A stretch of 64,000 nucleotides of DNA from Haematococcus lacustris (GCA_030144725.1 JASKMD010000007.1:10137634-10201633); one strand, 5' to 3'. Counted from the first letter of the stretch, positions 53,090 to 64,000 are shown. The notes: generated from the letters alone by a model not told the origin. A program made the numbers and translations.

Positions 53090-54100
53090 GGTGTTGGGGG
53101 TAGCTATGCACGATGTTTAACTTTCTAATAACTTTCTAATGAAATAACTTTCTAATGACATATGCTTTGTGACATAGCAAGTGCGAGTCATTCAGCTATG
53201 CATGCTATGCATACAACACGGTCATCACAAGTAACATCACAAGCACCATAACAAGCAACATAACTGGGCTGGGCTGGGCTGCCACTGCTGAGTGATGCAA
53301 TGGCTATGGCTGAGGCTGCCAACGTGGGAGGGTTGTAGAGACTAGGATGGGGTGGTGGTAGGCACATGGTACGGGCAGGGTTGAGCTTTTCAGCCACTTA
53401 CCAGCAGGTTGGTGAAGGCTACGATGTCAGGGGGGAGGTGAGGGGGAGGGGAGAAGTAGGTGGGTAGTAGGGAAGGGTGAGGTGGGGTGAGGAGGTGGTG
53501 GTGGGCTAGGAGGTGGTGGTAGGCTAGGAGGTGGTGGTGACTGTGGTGGTGGGGTTGGTGGTGGTGGTGGCGGTTGAGATTGGGAGCTCCTGCAACAGTC
53601 GCCAAGCATAGTGCTGGGGGGTAGCTATGCACGATGTGCATAACTGTCTGATAACATATGCTTTTCCTGCATTGAGAGCTGCAGCAAGGGTGGGTAACTC
53701 TGCTTCTTCTAACGTAAGGAGCACATAACAAAAGCAAGCTTCGTGTAGGCTGCACAGACTTGACATGTCAGTCCTTACCTCAAGTGGAAAGGTATTTCAG
53801 AGCTTTAGGACCGTCTGGGCTCAACCACCCCATAGAATACGGACCAAGTGCGCGCCTACATCAAGGAAACAATGTCGGGTTATTTGAGCCGGGAGCGTTA
53901 GGAGTCCACCACGCTATTGCGAAGCTGCGCGATGTTGTAAGAGCGGCCGGCTGATCGGTGGCTACACTTTTTTCGTTTACAGGGAATCTGGCATAATGGG
54001 CGTGTAGCAGACTAAGCGGCCATCGCATGCCGCGCGGTGCTACGTCAATCGCACACGTCCCGGCACCGGGACATCCATGACAAGGTAGTGTGCATGGCTT
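53090..54100 (-). repeat. 5' flank of the family B relative, with an internal duplication
   Basis: Positions 53560-54095 match 18020-18560. The block around GTGGTGGTGGCGG...CTCCTGCAACAGT...GCCAAGCAT occurs twice (about 53040-53115 and 53545-53640), so this copy has been partly duplicated. A CACCACC-rich leader lies at 53480-53570 (complement). Confidence 0.6.
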
Positions 54101-54484
54101 TTTCAGAGTTGGGAGGGTCTGACCGAAAGCTCACTTTGGTCGGTGACCCCCAACTCCCTAAGCCGATGTCAGGGCCAGGGGCATGCAGCCAGTCACACCA
54201 CACCACACCATGACCGAATCTGGACTCGTCTCCTCTGGGAGTTATACTCCCCTACATGCCATCCACCTGCGTACAAAGTTTCATTGCTCAACAGCCACCC
54301 CACAGTGGTGTTCTTGGAGAGGTGGGCTGGGAGGGGTGGGCTAGCAGGGGGTGGGAGGGGTGGGCTAGCAGGGGAGGGGCCAAGGGAGAGGGCTGGGAGG
54401 GGGTGGGCAGGCTTAATGAGATGGGCTCCTACAATGATGGGTGGAGCGGGCGGGCATGGTGGGTCGTTGCTAAGGAGCGACCGG
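54101..54484. other. No gene; G-rich short repeats
   Basis: GGGAGGGGTGGGCTAGCAGG repeats at about 54328-54400. Nothing else recognised. Confidence 0.5.
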
Positions 54485-54605
54485 CCAACCTATAATTCTA
54501 TTTCTAGGTTTCTAGGCTCAGGAAAAATTTCTAGGAATCCGGCCGGCCAACCTAGAATTCTATTTCTAGGTTTCTAGGCTCAGGAAAAATTATTAGGTTT
54601 CCGAG
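54485..54605 (+). repeat. ~62 bp tandem duplication
   Basis: CGGCCAACCTAGAATTCTAT and TTTCTAGGCTCAGGAAAAAT occur twice in succession with a few differences. Confidence 0.85.
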
Positions 54606-54739
54606 CCACCTAGAACTCTATGGGCGTACCCTGGTCGTTGCATGCCGTGGCCTTGAATCTGCCTGGCAAAGATGATGTAACTTTGAGAGTGTCAAACTGA
54701 TTGAGGCCTGGGTTGTTTAATGTGCTATTTGTTTCAAGA

Positions 54740-55160
54740 AACTTTTTGTGGCCATTTTCCTGTGGGTGCAACGGGTGCAACACAGTGGAGGACACAGTGG
54801 AGGAGGGGGGGTGTAAACCGGGTGATACCTTAGTGTGCGCCGACCCAAATGGTGTATTCGACGGAAGGGAGTATGAACATTTGCTTCAATCACCCCGTCT
54901 AGGCGCCCTGCACGCCCGGCAGGCATCGCGATGGGTGTTTGCCGGACATTCCATTTGTGCACAACCAGCTCACTACGCTAGGTAGATGGGGTCACAAGGA
55001 TGCGGCTCACCGTGCCAAGGAGACCCTTCTCGCCGCTGTGATTTGTTCGCGGGCGCATGTGGCAGTACGCGAGCAAAGAACGCAATGGCTTGCGCTGAAG
55101 GTCAGATGACGCGGACTGAATAGCAGCTGCCAATGTGATGAACGGTATCGAAAATTCCTG
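54740..55160 (-). repeat. Dispersed repeat C, inverted copy
   Basis: Reverse complement of 18836-19235 with moderate divergence. The short MHKWNVR... frame is conserved in position only. Confidence 0.7.
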
Positions 55161-55195
55161 CCATGCACTTGGTTTCAATAACCAAATAATTCCAA

Positions 55196-55430
55196 CAACT
55201 CCTGAACCCTACAGCCCTATGCATGAGTTGTAATCGAACACATGCGAGCTCAACATTGTAATGGCTACTGCTACTGAGCCTAGTGCCCACTGCAGCTCAG
55301 CCTCGCAGTGTGTGTCGCCAGAGCCCTAGTAGCTCCAACCAACACACGTCCCCTTTGTGAGGGATTCAATGTTTTGCTTTGTTGGGGTTGTCTTGAGTAG
55401 TAGCTGAACTAGAGGTTCCTTGTCACGCTA
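55196..55430 (+). repeat. Dispersed repeat D, copy 1
   Basis: Shares CTACAGCCCTATGCATGAGT, AATGGCTACTGCTACTGAGC and GTCTTGAGTAGTAGCTGAAC with 57365-57505. Copy 1 carries about 75 extra bases before the last block. Confidence 0.8.
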
Positions 55431-55483
55431 GGGACGTCTATCTGCCCGCCTGCAAGGCACTATGTAACTATGTGTTTGCGAGG

Positions 55484-55760
55484 TCATCGATGAATCCTTC
55501 GCCAAAACTCAGCCACGATGTTAGCAGGCATGCGCTGGTCTGGGTTCCAGCACGCAGTTATGCGCTCAAAGAGCATGTCACTGGACGTGCCACCAGCTTT
55601 AGCGTGCTGGTCAGAGCGGGGCCGCTTGTTGCACTGGTGCTTCCTTGAGTCACTCAAGTTGCCACAGGAGAGGACCATTTTGCAGTCATTACAGACCGCC
55701 TTGATTTTGCCCCCAACAACCTCGATGCTGTATTTTTGCGGATGCGCTGCTGGCCTGGCG
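55484..55760 (-). pseudogene. BED-type zinc-finger fragment of a transposase
   Basis: The minus-strand frame contains AVCNDCKMVLSCGNLSDSRK followed by HQC, a C-x2-C...H-x-C arrangement typical of BED fingers at the N-terminus of hAT transposases, then a basic linker and a helix (DMLFERITACWNPD). It stops shortly after. No transposase core follows, so this is a remnant. Its upstream side merges into CCCTGCATCCGTCCCTGCG repeats. Confidence 0.5.
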
Positions 55761-55764
55761 CCGT

Positions 55765-56104
55765 CCCTGCACTCGTCCCTGCGCCCCCCCCTCCATCCCT
55801 GCACTCGTCCCTGCGTCCCCCCTTCCATCCCTGCATCCGTCCCTGCGCCCCCAAGTCATCCCTGCATCCGTCCCTGCACCCCCCCTTCCATCCCTGCGTT
55901 CGTCCCTGCGCCCCACCCTCCATCCCTGCATCCGTCCCTGCGTAAACGCCACGGGCCGCCGAGCCTCTGTCTTTGATTTTTTTGACTCGATTTCTTTTGG
56001 GATGGATTCCTTACATCACAAGCTACCAACTGGCCAAGTTTCAGCCCATTTGGACAAGGTTGACAAAAGCGCAGGGAAGAACGCAGGGACTAATTTGTAG
56101 GAGT
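55765..56104 (+). mobile_element. Foldback-element relative with an expanded loop
   Basis: The right end (about 55965-56104) matches the right arm of 12507-12851 and terminates in the same ACTAATTTGTAGGAGTG. The loop equivalent (55765-55945) has grown into CATCCCTGCATCCGTCCCTG-type tandem repeats. The left arm is not clearly recognisable. Confidence 0.55.
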
Positions 56105-57364
56105 GGATTTCCTCCAACGTCAGAAGTTTCTTGTTGTATCGCGCGGTGAGCTCGGGAGGCTGAGGCGGGAGAGGGCCCCCAGGCTCCATTTGCGATTCAG
56201 GCGCTGCTGGGCATGTCCGGGCATGTCCGGGAAACCAACGTTAACCGCCAACCCAGCAAGGCCAGCAAATCGATCTGAGCTGCGCCATAACGTCCATACA
56301 GGTGCCTGAAGCAGGTGCGCTAGTCAAATGCACATTTCATGCCCATCTAGACTGACTAGTCTAGTCGAGTCGAGACGTCATCTCGACGAGTCGAGACGAG
56401 ATGACTAGGCTAGACGAGTTGCGCTCCTTATATACTACGAGCTGCAGGCAGCATGTCCGAAGGAATTGTTTTTTTCTGGTCTCTCCTTCGACGACATTAT
56501 TGAGAGGGCTGATGAACGACGAGAGCTTCCTATGCTTTCTTATGCTTCCCTATGCTTCCCTTTGCTGTCCTATGCTTTCCGATCCTTCCTATTCTTACTA
56601 CGCTTAGTGCGTCGGCCCATCGCTAATTATGGCCGCCAGTCTGCATCATTTGCGCCGCTGATGTACGCTGGTGGTAGCTTGGAGGAACCAGAACGACCTC
56701 TAGTACTTTCGCAGCCTGGTAAGCGCGAGATGATGGGGTAATTTAGACATGAGCATGGTAGGTATGTCTAGGTGTATCTATGGGTGCTAACCTAAAGGAT
56801 ACGCTACCAAAAGTTGCAGAAGTTCTCGGGGCACACCGCTTGCATCTCTACAGGAGGTCAGCACGGCGTTTGATGCACTTCCTGCCTAGAAATTAGGTTT
56901 CAACTCACTGGAATTTCAAAAGCCTCCCAACCTGCGCAGGGCAGATGTATTACACTGCAATAGCTTCCCCTGGGAGCTATGAGTATACGTCAAAGCTAGG
57001 GCGCAAAAACTGGACGGATGCGCAGCAGCAACAAGCAGCAAGTCGATCTCAAAAACAGCACTGCAGATTTGCATGCCGTCACCCCATCACGGCACGCCGA
57101 CCGACCGACTAGTGACCGCTCTACCTCGCTCGTCGTTGCGGCGTTGTTGTATGCACGTGCACTACCGTCAGGATGCAAGGGGTCACTGGTGCAAGGATAC
57201 CGCGGAGGAGGGCAATGTTGACTTTAGCCCGTCCCTCGCAGGCCAAGCTGCGGAGCACCACGCCGCAGCGGGCCGTCGCGGTTTGACCTCTTGGAGTTCA
57301 GTGTACGCGACAAAAAGCGACGGTATATTTTTTCGAGCCATCTTACCTGACCTTGTGGGACCTG
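56105..57364. other. No confident gene; hairpin-rich spot at 56350-56410
   Basis: GTCGAGACGTCATCTCGAC near 56370 is a perfect 7-bp stem with a 5-base loop, surrounded by further GTCGAG/CTCGAC words, 20-60 bp before a TTATATAC box. The following frame (about 56468-56741, FFSGLSFDDIIERADERREL...) is open but unrecognised. Confidence 0.3.
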
Positions 57365-57505
57365 ACCTACAGCCCTATGCATGAGTTGTAATCGAACACA
57401 TGCGAGCTCAACATTGTAATGGCTACTGCTACTGAGCCTAGTGCGCACTGCAGCTCAGCCTCGTTGTCTTGAGTAGTAGCTGAACTAGAGGGTGCTAGTC
57501 ACGTG
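57365..57505 (+). repeat. Dispersed repeat D, copy 2
   Basis: Second copy of the repeat at 55196-55430, lacking its internal ~75 bases. Lies 200 bp beyond the 3' end of CSP41a. Confidence 0.8.
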
Positions 57506-57707
57506 CAGCAGGTGTTGGCAAAATGCCGACATTGAGTAATGTCACCAGCCACAGATCAGCGGGGCTGGATGGGACTGGCGACTCGCAACCCGTGGTTGGC
57601 CTGGTAACTATAGGTTCAGGAGCCTCCAGCCTACTAGAGCCATGTGTATAAGTCATTGGTCCAGAAATTCACCTCATTATCAAAACCAACGAGCATTATA
57701 TGCGCGG

Positions 57708-60700
57708 TCAGGCCTTCCCCAACGCCATTAGGATCTTGTCATCGATGCTGAAGTCGACATCTTTTCGGTCCCTGCCGGACCGGTAGTAATCATCCACCTG
57801 CAGCAGCAGAGTGCAGCCCCAGCTTGACATTGGCCTGAAGACCAGCTGGGCGTTAACTCACAGGCCTAGCCCCCACTGAGCAGTCACCAGGTGCTGCTTT
57901 CCACTGCTCCTGTTGCTGCTCCCTGCTGCAGCGGCTATTGTTGCCTTTCCCACTGCTGCTGCTGTCGCCACTTCTCTTGATCCTGTTGCAGCTATAATTA
58001 CTTGTACAAACTGCTGCTGCCACTGCTCCCGCTGCCACCAAGCACACACCAAGCTGTTCACATCAGCAAGGAAGTTGTGCTCCGGCTTCCACCCTAACTC
58101 CCGCTTGGCCTTGTCACAAGAAGCAAAAAAGTGCACAGTCCTGCAGCCAAAGGCAGACCAGCAGTGCATGCTTGCTAACTGTTAGGCTGCCCTGCCTGTC
58201 GGCCTGCCCAGCCGCCCCGCAGGCAGGCAGGCGAGAAGTCCGCCAGGTTTGCCAGTGCATCAGGCCCACAGGACCTGCCAGGCAGCATAGCTGACCATGC
58301 CACTGTGCTCAAACCACTGCATGTGCCACAGCCGTGCGTCGGCCGGCCCGGCTTGCCTGCTGGATACGCTGATCCTGGCAGTGGCTAGGCTGGCACAGGT
58401 ACACAGATACTGGTCACTGGTCACACAGCTGCCTCAATTCTCACTCCACAGATCATTCCGTCAAAGCAACTCATGAGGGACCTTTTATGAGGTATTGGGG
58501 CTATGTGAGGGAGCAGGTAATATTGATGAGTCCAGTATCAGGGAATATGACAGTAAGCCTCTGTGTTCGCATACTTACAACCGAAGTACCTGCCATATCT
58601 GCTGAGGGTCACAGCGCCTCTCACCTGAATGGGAACCCCTCAGCCTTGCCGGCCTTGCCTAGACCCAGTTTCTCAGGGTCGTACAGCACCACCTTGGCCT
58701 CCTTGCCCATGGCCTTGCCAATGGCCTTGCAGATCCCTGCGCCAGAGGCACCACCACACCAGAGCGATGACCACACCCCTCCATGCAGCCCGGCCTCCAT
58801 GACTAGCAGCCTAGTGCAGGTACACAGCGCGAGCAGGATGATGCAGGGCAGCCAGGGTGCAGACCTGCAGGGCAAGCATGCCATCACTGCCAGGCACTGG
58901 ACTGCCTGGGGTGGGGTGGGGCACACGAGCTGGTGGGTGGTGAGGGTTAGGTGCGCAGGGCAAGGGCAGTGAGGCACCTCCCTGTCCCTGTCAACCCCTC
59001 TCCCCACCTTACTGCTTCCACCCTGTTGCCGCTTATGGGAATCCCCCTACAGGATAGGCCTCTGTTGCACGCCTCAACCCTCTTACTCAACACACACCCA
59101 CACCACACGCCCACGCCACCTGACCCTCACCTCTGCCCTTTCCAACCCTGACTTCTCCCACCACCTCCATCCCATCCCACCCTAACCCAGGGGCCCTACC
59201 AGTGAAGGTGATGGCCCTGTCGCTGCACACATTGTAGTGCTCATAGCGAGCGTTGTAATTGCCCGGCACAGCAGCCAGCATGCTGGCCACGTCCTCGACA
59301 TGGGTCAGGCTGGTCAGCTGCACGCCGGGGCTGGGGATGGGCACTGGCCGGTCTCTGCAGCCACGGGTGCAGCCACAGCGGCAGGCGTCAACAGGCACGG
59401 GCAGGTGGCGGCAGCACAGGCCCAGCAGCACCGCGAATACTGGTGGCCAGCACACTCCTACTGCTTTAGCCTACTGTGCCCCGCTAGCTTGAGCTGGGCA
59501 CAGCCTCCAGCTTCTTGCTGCACCCCACCTTGCATGCCAGCCACTCATGTGTTGGCCAATGGAGGCAGTCTGCTGTGCCGCTAGGCACCACCAGTAGACC
59601 GTCACCCCTCCCACCGCACCTGATGAGCTGCAGCGGCTCATCAGGCGTGTGCGGTGGATCCTCACACACCCTGCTTCTACGAATGCTTTACTACGCTCAG
59701 CTGCAGCTGCGGCCCGCTGGGTAGAACGATGGCTGTGACGCTATCAACACTCGCTCACAACACCATGGCGTGGGCAGCCACCCTGGGCCGCAGTGCCAGC
59801 AGCAGTGTCTGGCGTCAGCAAGCTGGCTTGGCTGGAGGTACCTACCGAGCAATGCGATCCATGAACCACTGCTCACAGTCCTTGGCGCTGTTGGGCCCAT
59901 ATCTGTAGCCACATACGCGCAGGCCACCTCCATGTTCATCAATACGTGACAGTCAGCCGTGAGAAACCGTTGTTTATAAAGTCACAGGCGTCTCAGGAGT
60001 CACAGCAATGTCTTGGAATGTCTCAGGAGTCACAGCAATGTCTTGGAGGAAGCGGTTGAGCACCGCCAAGCAAAACTAGAGTCCAGAGGGGGAGGGTGAG
60101 CCAGGATAGGGGGCAGTGAGGTCAGCTGCCAGCAGCTGCAGCCAGCAGCATGCCTGATTGCTGTCCACGAGCGCACTTGCTAAGGGGACAGGTGGCCTGA
60201 GTAGACCCCAGCCCATGCCTGCAGCTCCCGGAACCAGCCTCTTGCCTCAGCCCCCGCTTGTTGCTCCTGGCTGCAGCCCCGAACCAGCCCCTGGCCTCAG
60301 CCCCACCCTGCAGCCCCTCAACCAGCCCCTGGCCTCAGCCCCAGGCTGCAGCCCGTGGCCTCACATGTACAGGGGCTGGAACACTGTGTATGGCAGGCCC
60401 AGCTCCTGCAGACAAAGGCAGAGGCAAGCAGCACTCGAACACTTGCATAGTGCATTGCTGCTGCTGGACGCGTGTACGCTGTTTCTAATCACTGGTTGGT
60501 CCTTGATGCTTCCTGCCACTGCCGCTGCTGTGGCCCCACCCCTGATGATGTTGACACTGGGCTGTGGCCCACCTTAAGAGGTGAGGGCTAGGGGCGCAGG
60601 GCAAGGGCAGTGAGGCACCTCCCTGCCCCTGTCAGCCCAGTGAGACACTGGGCTGTGGCCCACCTTAAGGTAGTTCTCCACCTCCACATGGCCTGCGCTG

Positions 60701-61830
60701 CTCTTGCGTGCGTCCCCCTCAAAGTGGCACGGCTCCACACTGTCGGCCTTGTAAGCCCCAGCACTGGCCACAAACACGTAGTGCTTCAGCTTGCCCTGTG
60801 CTCACACCTCACAAGCAACACAGCACATCACCTCACCATCACTCTCCATGACATCGTCTGCATGGCATGGCATGCACCCATGATCAATGCTGCACATCAG
60901 CCTCACATGGTAGAGCTGGCTGTGTCAAGTTGTCCCTGCCCAGCCTCGGGACCCTGTCAGCAAGCTGAGGCAGTGCTGAAGCCCCTGACGGCACCAGTGT
61001 CAAGGCGTTTCACTGACCCAGTGCCACCTCAGCAGAGCCACTGCTCGCCACCAGCTGCTTGTTACTGCCTACAGAGTACAATTCTAGGCCTCTAGGTGAC
61101 AACTACAGCCCATGATCCAAACTTCACACCAGGTTGGCGTCAATGAGTGGCTTGCATGACTCCATGTCCTTGCCGTTGTTGTCATATACTGCGGTGCAGT
61201 GCAGCCAGGGCTTCCACAATGAGGAGTACAGGTGCAGTCAAACAAGGCGGGCCAGCAAGCCTGAGTGCTGAACAGGTAAGCAGCACAAGGGCACCTACGA
61301 CCCACCGACATCAAAGCGCTCTGCTGGCCATGTGGATGGATTGGTGGGAGACCCCCACATCACGCGCACGCCATGGTATCTTTCCAATTCACCTGTGCAT
61401 AACCACCACGAATGTGCCTGCACACGCACGGCCTGTGCCTGCGCATGCACGGCCTCATCGTGCACAGTTCCTAGAGAGGCTCCATGGAAACCGCTTACCG
61501 TAGTTCACAAAGGGTTCCTTGTTCCGCAGCTTAGCCTGCCCACGCACGTGAGGGCACATCGCTCTTCAGGATAAGATTTTGCTGATCACCTGGCTGCAGA
61601 ATGCGCACCTCGTCACCATCGTTCATGAGGGTCACTTCATGGTTGCGGTGGGCCAACTCCCTCGCAAGGTACAAGCCGATGAAGGCGTGGCCCCCGCCTT
61701 TTGTGTTGACAATTAAGCACTTCGCAGCTGAGACCACCAAAGGCTTGCGAGAGGCAGTAGCTAAGCGGTGCATTCGTCGTGGACCCGTCGCATCCGTCGC
61801 GGCATGTCCGCGCAGCCTGTGATGCTGCAT
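57708..61830 (-). CDS. CSP41A: Chloroplast stem-loop-binding protein CSP41a (RAP41-type)
   Basis: Atypical short-chain dehydrogenase/epimerase-fold protein of the plastid; the family binds and cleaves stem-loop RNA, stabilises plastid transcripts and associates with ribosomes. Eleven minus-strand exons give 360 codons plus TGA with perfect phase: 61830-61609, 61535-61499, 61392-61306, 61188-61130, 60795-60664, 60405-60365, 59902-59846, 59354-59200, 58736-58625, 58140-58050, 57797-57708. Exon 1 has a basic, Ser/Ala-containing transit-type leader, then CLIVNTKGGGHAFIGLYLA, the dinucleotide-fold Gly motif. Later landmarks are VYDNNGKDMESCKPLID, VFVASAGAYKAD, GPNSAKDCEQWFMDRIAR, QLTSLTHVEDVASML, CSDRAITFTG, FFASCDKAKRELGWKPE and YYRSGRDRKDVDFSIDDKIL. 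VNT..GGHA, EGDA...AGHV and DDKIL.AL point to CSP41a rather than CSP41b. An in-frame TAA precedes the start. The usual catalytic Tyr-x3-Lys is not conserved in this family. Confidence 0.9.
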
Positions 61831-62082
61831 CGGGTGTTATGAATTGTAAGGAGACGTGAGTGGCGACGAAGCGTGCGATTTGATCAGTTAGTCCGCACTT
61901 TGCAATTGTTGGCAATTTGCATGGGTGACGGGAAGTCCATGAATCGCAGAATCTCAGAGTCGCAAATGCAAATATTGACGCATAGCACATACAGGCCTCA
62001 GCAAGCTACATGAGGCTGCGCAAGTATGAGTACCGTCCAGCGGAACAAAAGAACCCCAGAGCTACGGTACCTGCACCTCCAC
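61831..62082. promoter_or_regulatory. Upstream region of CSP41a
   Basis: Short region between the CSP41a start (minus strand) and the heptanucleotide array. Presumed promoter by position; no specific motif called. Confidence 0.35.
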
Positions 62083-62408
62083 CTTCCACCCTCCACCCTC
62101 CACCCTCCACCCTCCACCCTCCACCCTCCACCCTCCACCCTCCACCCTCCACCCTCCACCCTCCACCCTCCACCCTCCACCCTCCACCCTCCACCCTCCA
62201 CCCTCCACCCTCCACCCTCCACCCTCCACCCTCCACCCTCCACCCTCCACCCTCCACCCTCCACCCTCCACCCTCCACCCTCCACCCTCCACCCTCCACC
62301 CTCCACCCTCCACCCTCCACCCTCCACCCTCCACCCTCCACCCTCCACCCTCCACCCTCCACCCTCCACCCTCCACCCTCCACCCTCCACCCTCCACCCT
62401 CCACCCTC
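62083..62408 (+). repeat. CCACCCT heptanucleotide array, about 46 copies
   Basis: A perfect tandem array (TGGAGGG on the other strand) between CSP41a and the next gene. All frames stay open and give WRVEGGG or STLHPPP false proteins. Confidence 0.97.
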
Positions 62409-62686
62409 TTGCATGCATTTACATTGCGGTGTATTCACTCAGCTGCGTGGGAGCTGCCGGGACCTCGGCCCTAAGGGTGCCGATGGTGTCCATGTGTGTG
62501 GCTGCCCTACCGTGGACCATACAACCGAACAAAAAATGTACAACTTGACAGCGAGGTGCGATTGAGGAGTGACCGGTGCGGCAATCACTTCAGTTTTGAC
62601 GGGCAACCGGTGTGCTTGTGGTCAGACGCTCGGCACACCTGCGGCCCTCGCTCTACAAGCCAGCAGCGATGCATTAAACTCACAAC
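62409..62686. other. Presumed promoter and 5' leader of the following gene
   Basis: No exon recognised. Short interval between the heptanucleotide array and the start codon at 62687. Confidence 0.35.
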
Positions 62687-63965
62687 ATGCCCCAACGGGT
62701 CAGTTCACTCGGTTCCCTGGTCGCAGTGACATGCATTGCAGCAATGGCAGTGTCGGCTTCACAAATACAGCCTTCGATATTTATTAGCGCTGCGGTCCCG
62801 GACCATGTCGCCTTGACCGTGTGGGACCCGGCAGCGACTTGCGATACGGGGTTGGAGTGCCTCTTAGCAGGCTCTACACGCGCACATTTCCGCGCATCGG
62901 AATACTCTAGCTTGTTAGCAGGTGGGTAGCACACCAGCAACACTATGCCTATCTAGTCTATTCCCTCTTATACAGAACTCATTGCCCGGACTGCAACTGC
63001 AACAGGTGGGGTGCGTGCCAAATGCAATGTGCCTAGCTCGCTTCTGGCTGTCCCAGGCCCTGTCAATATCAGCCTGGCATGTGACAGCATTGTTGCTGGC
63101 TCGTCTGCCCCCCTGATGGTTGGGACCAAGATAGAGGTCAGTACGGCACCGTAGCTGTTTCATCCAGCCTCAGCACAGCCTAGTCCTTGCTCTTCAGGAC
63201 GTCAGGCTACACAGCAGCTGCATGGGTTGTGCATATTTGTTCTGCATTGTTTGTGCCCATGGGTGCCATGGATGGTGCCCGATACCAGTGTGTGTGTGTG
63301 TGTGTCCATGGCTTCTTGCCCGGCCTGCCATTCGCTCAACCGTCTTGGCCCGTAACCTTGCAGCTTCGCTCCCTCTCCCGCCAAGGAACCTGCATCTCCG
63401 GTACATGCTCAGTACTCATCACGCTGGCTTCCGACCTGCCCTCAGACACCTTGTCAGCAGCCATCAAGCAGTGGTCCGTGTCCTGCGCATCATCGCGGAC
63501 TTCATGGTACCCGCTGTCATCTGGTCCGGCCCCTCGGACCGCAGCGGACGCTGCTGCAGGGCTGAGTGTGTCTGTCGTGGAGTTCGCGGCTGACCTCCGC
63601 AGCAATCTGGATCCCTCATGCACCCTCGCACTTGCCGCGGCCATGATGTCGCCCCTGCCCCTGGGCCCTGTAGACTTCACCGCCATGGCGACCCAGGAAG
63701 CGCGATCTGTGTCACTGGCAGCCAGGCTGGATTTGAAGCTAGGGGGCCTGGCCAGCAAGAAGCAGACCCCACTGCTGTACCAGCTTACCAGCCTAGTGGC
63801 CAGACGTATGACCATTGCCTGCAACTGTTCTGACCTCCCCTCACCTTCACCCATGCCCTCCCGTTCTCCCGTGCCCCCTACCTTGTCCCCTTCTCCTTTG
63901 CCAGTCCCAGCTCCCCCAACAACGTCTGGCACCGCCATTGCCTCGGGCAACCTCGCAAACTGCAG
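62687..63965 (+). CDS. Secreted Ser/Pro-rich protein, 5' exons only (continues past the window)
   Basis: Three exons share phase without a stop: 62687-62921, 62976-63136 and 63364-63965 (332 codons so far), the last ending in a TGCAG|GTACGC donor, so the gene continues. The N-terminus contains a hydrophobic signal segment (SLGSLVAVTCIAAMAVSAS). The ectodomain has paired Cys (ATCDTGLECLL, GTCISGTC), strand-rich Ala/Leu/Val sequence and, at the end of exon 3, a Pro/Ser linker (SPSPMPSRSPVPP) after the pair ACNCSD. Architecture and composition resemble the giant gene at 22675-38121 (Cys pairs, hydrophobic modules, Pro/Ser spacers), but I could not align them with confidence. Likely extracellular; family unknown. 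Confidence 0.6.
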
Positions 63966-64000
63966 GTACGCTCACCTTTCCTGGCTCAACTCACCAACCC

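Noticed and set aside
57708..61830. CSP41b instead of CSP41a
   Set aside because: The dinucleotide motif VNT..GGHA, the AGHV segment and the DDKIL.AL terminus match CSP41a; CSP41b has a GGTRFIG-type motif and a different C-terminus.
62006..62474. WRVEGGG and STLHPPP ORFs
   Set aside because: Heptanucleotide array is open in every frame; unique flanks do not extend any of them convincingly.

Overview
The window is nuclear DNA of a eukaryote, most likely a chlorophyte (volvocine-like) green alga. The reasons are spliced genes with many short GT-AG introns, a chloroplast CSP41a homologue, secreted Ser/Pro-rich (extensin or HRGP-like) proteins, a chromodomain Ty3/gypsy retrotransposon, and very heavy simple-repeat content. 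The assignment is an inference; no rRNA or organelle marker is present.

Layout. 1-6.4 kb: the 3' half of a Ty3/gypsy chromovirus (pol, polypurine tract, 3' LTR) abutting, and apparently inserted into, a DNA transposon (family A) with its own spliced transposase gene. 6.9-8.2 kb: exons of an unidentified minus-strand gene running into an assembly gap (8211-8710). 8.7-14.3 kb: a repeat composite of CAG array, G-rich DNA, a GGGCT array, CGAG repeats, a satellite of perfect palindromes, and a second CAG array. 14.6-15.4 kb: a minisatellite. 15.9-18.5 kb: a second transposon (family B) on the minus strand. 18.8-19.9 kb: dispersed repeats.

20.0-40.1 kb is the gene-rich core. A minus-strand gene encodes two cyanovirin-N-homology (CVNH)-like repeats separated by a ~400-residue proline-rich rod. 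It is transcribed divergently from a very large plus-strand gene (22675-38121). I could follow that gene through 48 phase-compatible exons (1548 codons) from a signal peptide to 33961, and further exons run on to a stop at 38121. A small secreted, Cys-rich, probably GPI-anchored protein follows (39148-40094). All three are predicted to act at or outside the plasma membrane, so this looks like an extracellular-matrix or surface-protein neighbourhood.

41-55 kb is again repeat and transposon territory: an internally deleted derivative of transposon A, a broken family A transposase flanked by dispersed repeats, an inverted second copy of the 8.7-13.3 kb composite (45.4-51.4 kb, with a ~2 kb AGCCC array and a ~450 bp CCCCCG array), a family B fragment, and a foldback-element relative. 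57.7-61.8 kb holds the one clear housekeeping gene, CSP41a (11 exons, 360 codons, minus strand). A CCACCCT heptanucleotide array (62.1-62.4 kb) precedes the start of another secreted-protein gene that leaves the window at 64 kb.

Most long open frames in this window lie in simple repeats and are not genes. Exon models were built by hand from splice consensus and phase continuity; none has transcript support here.
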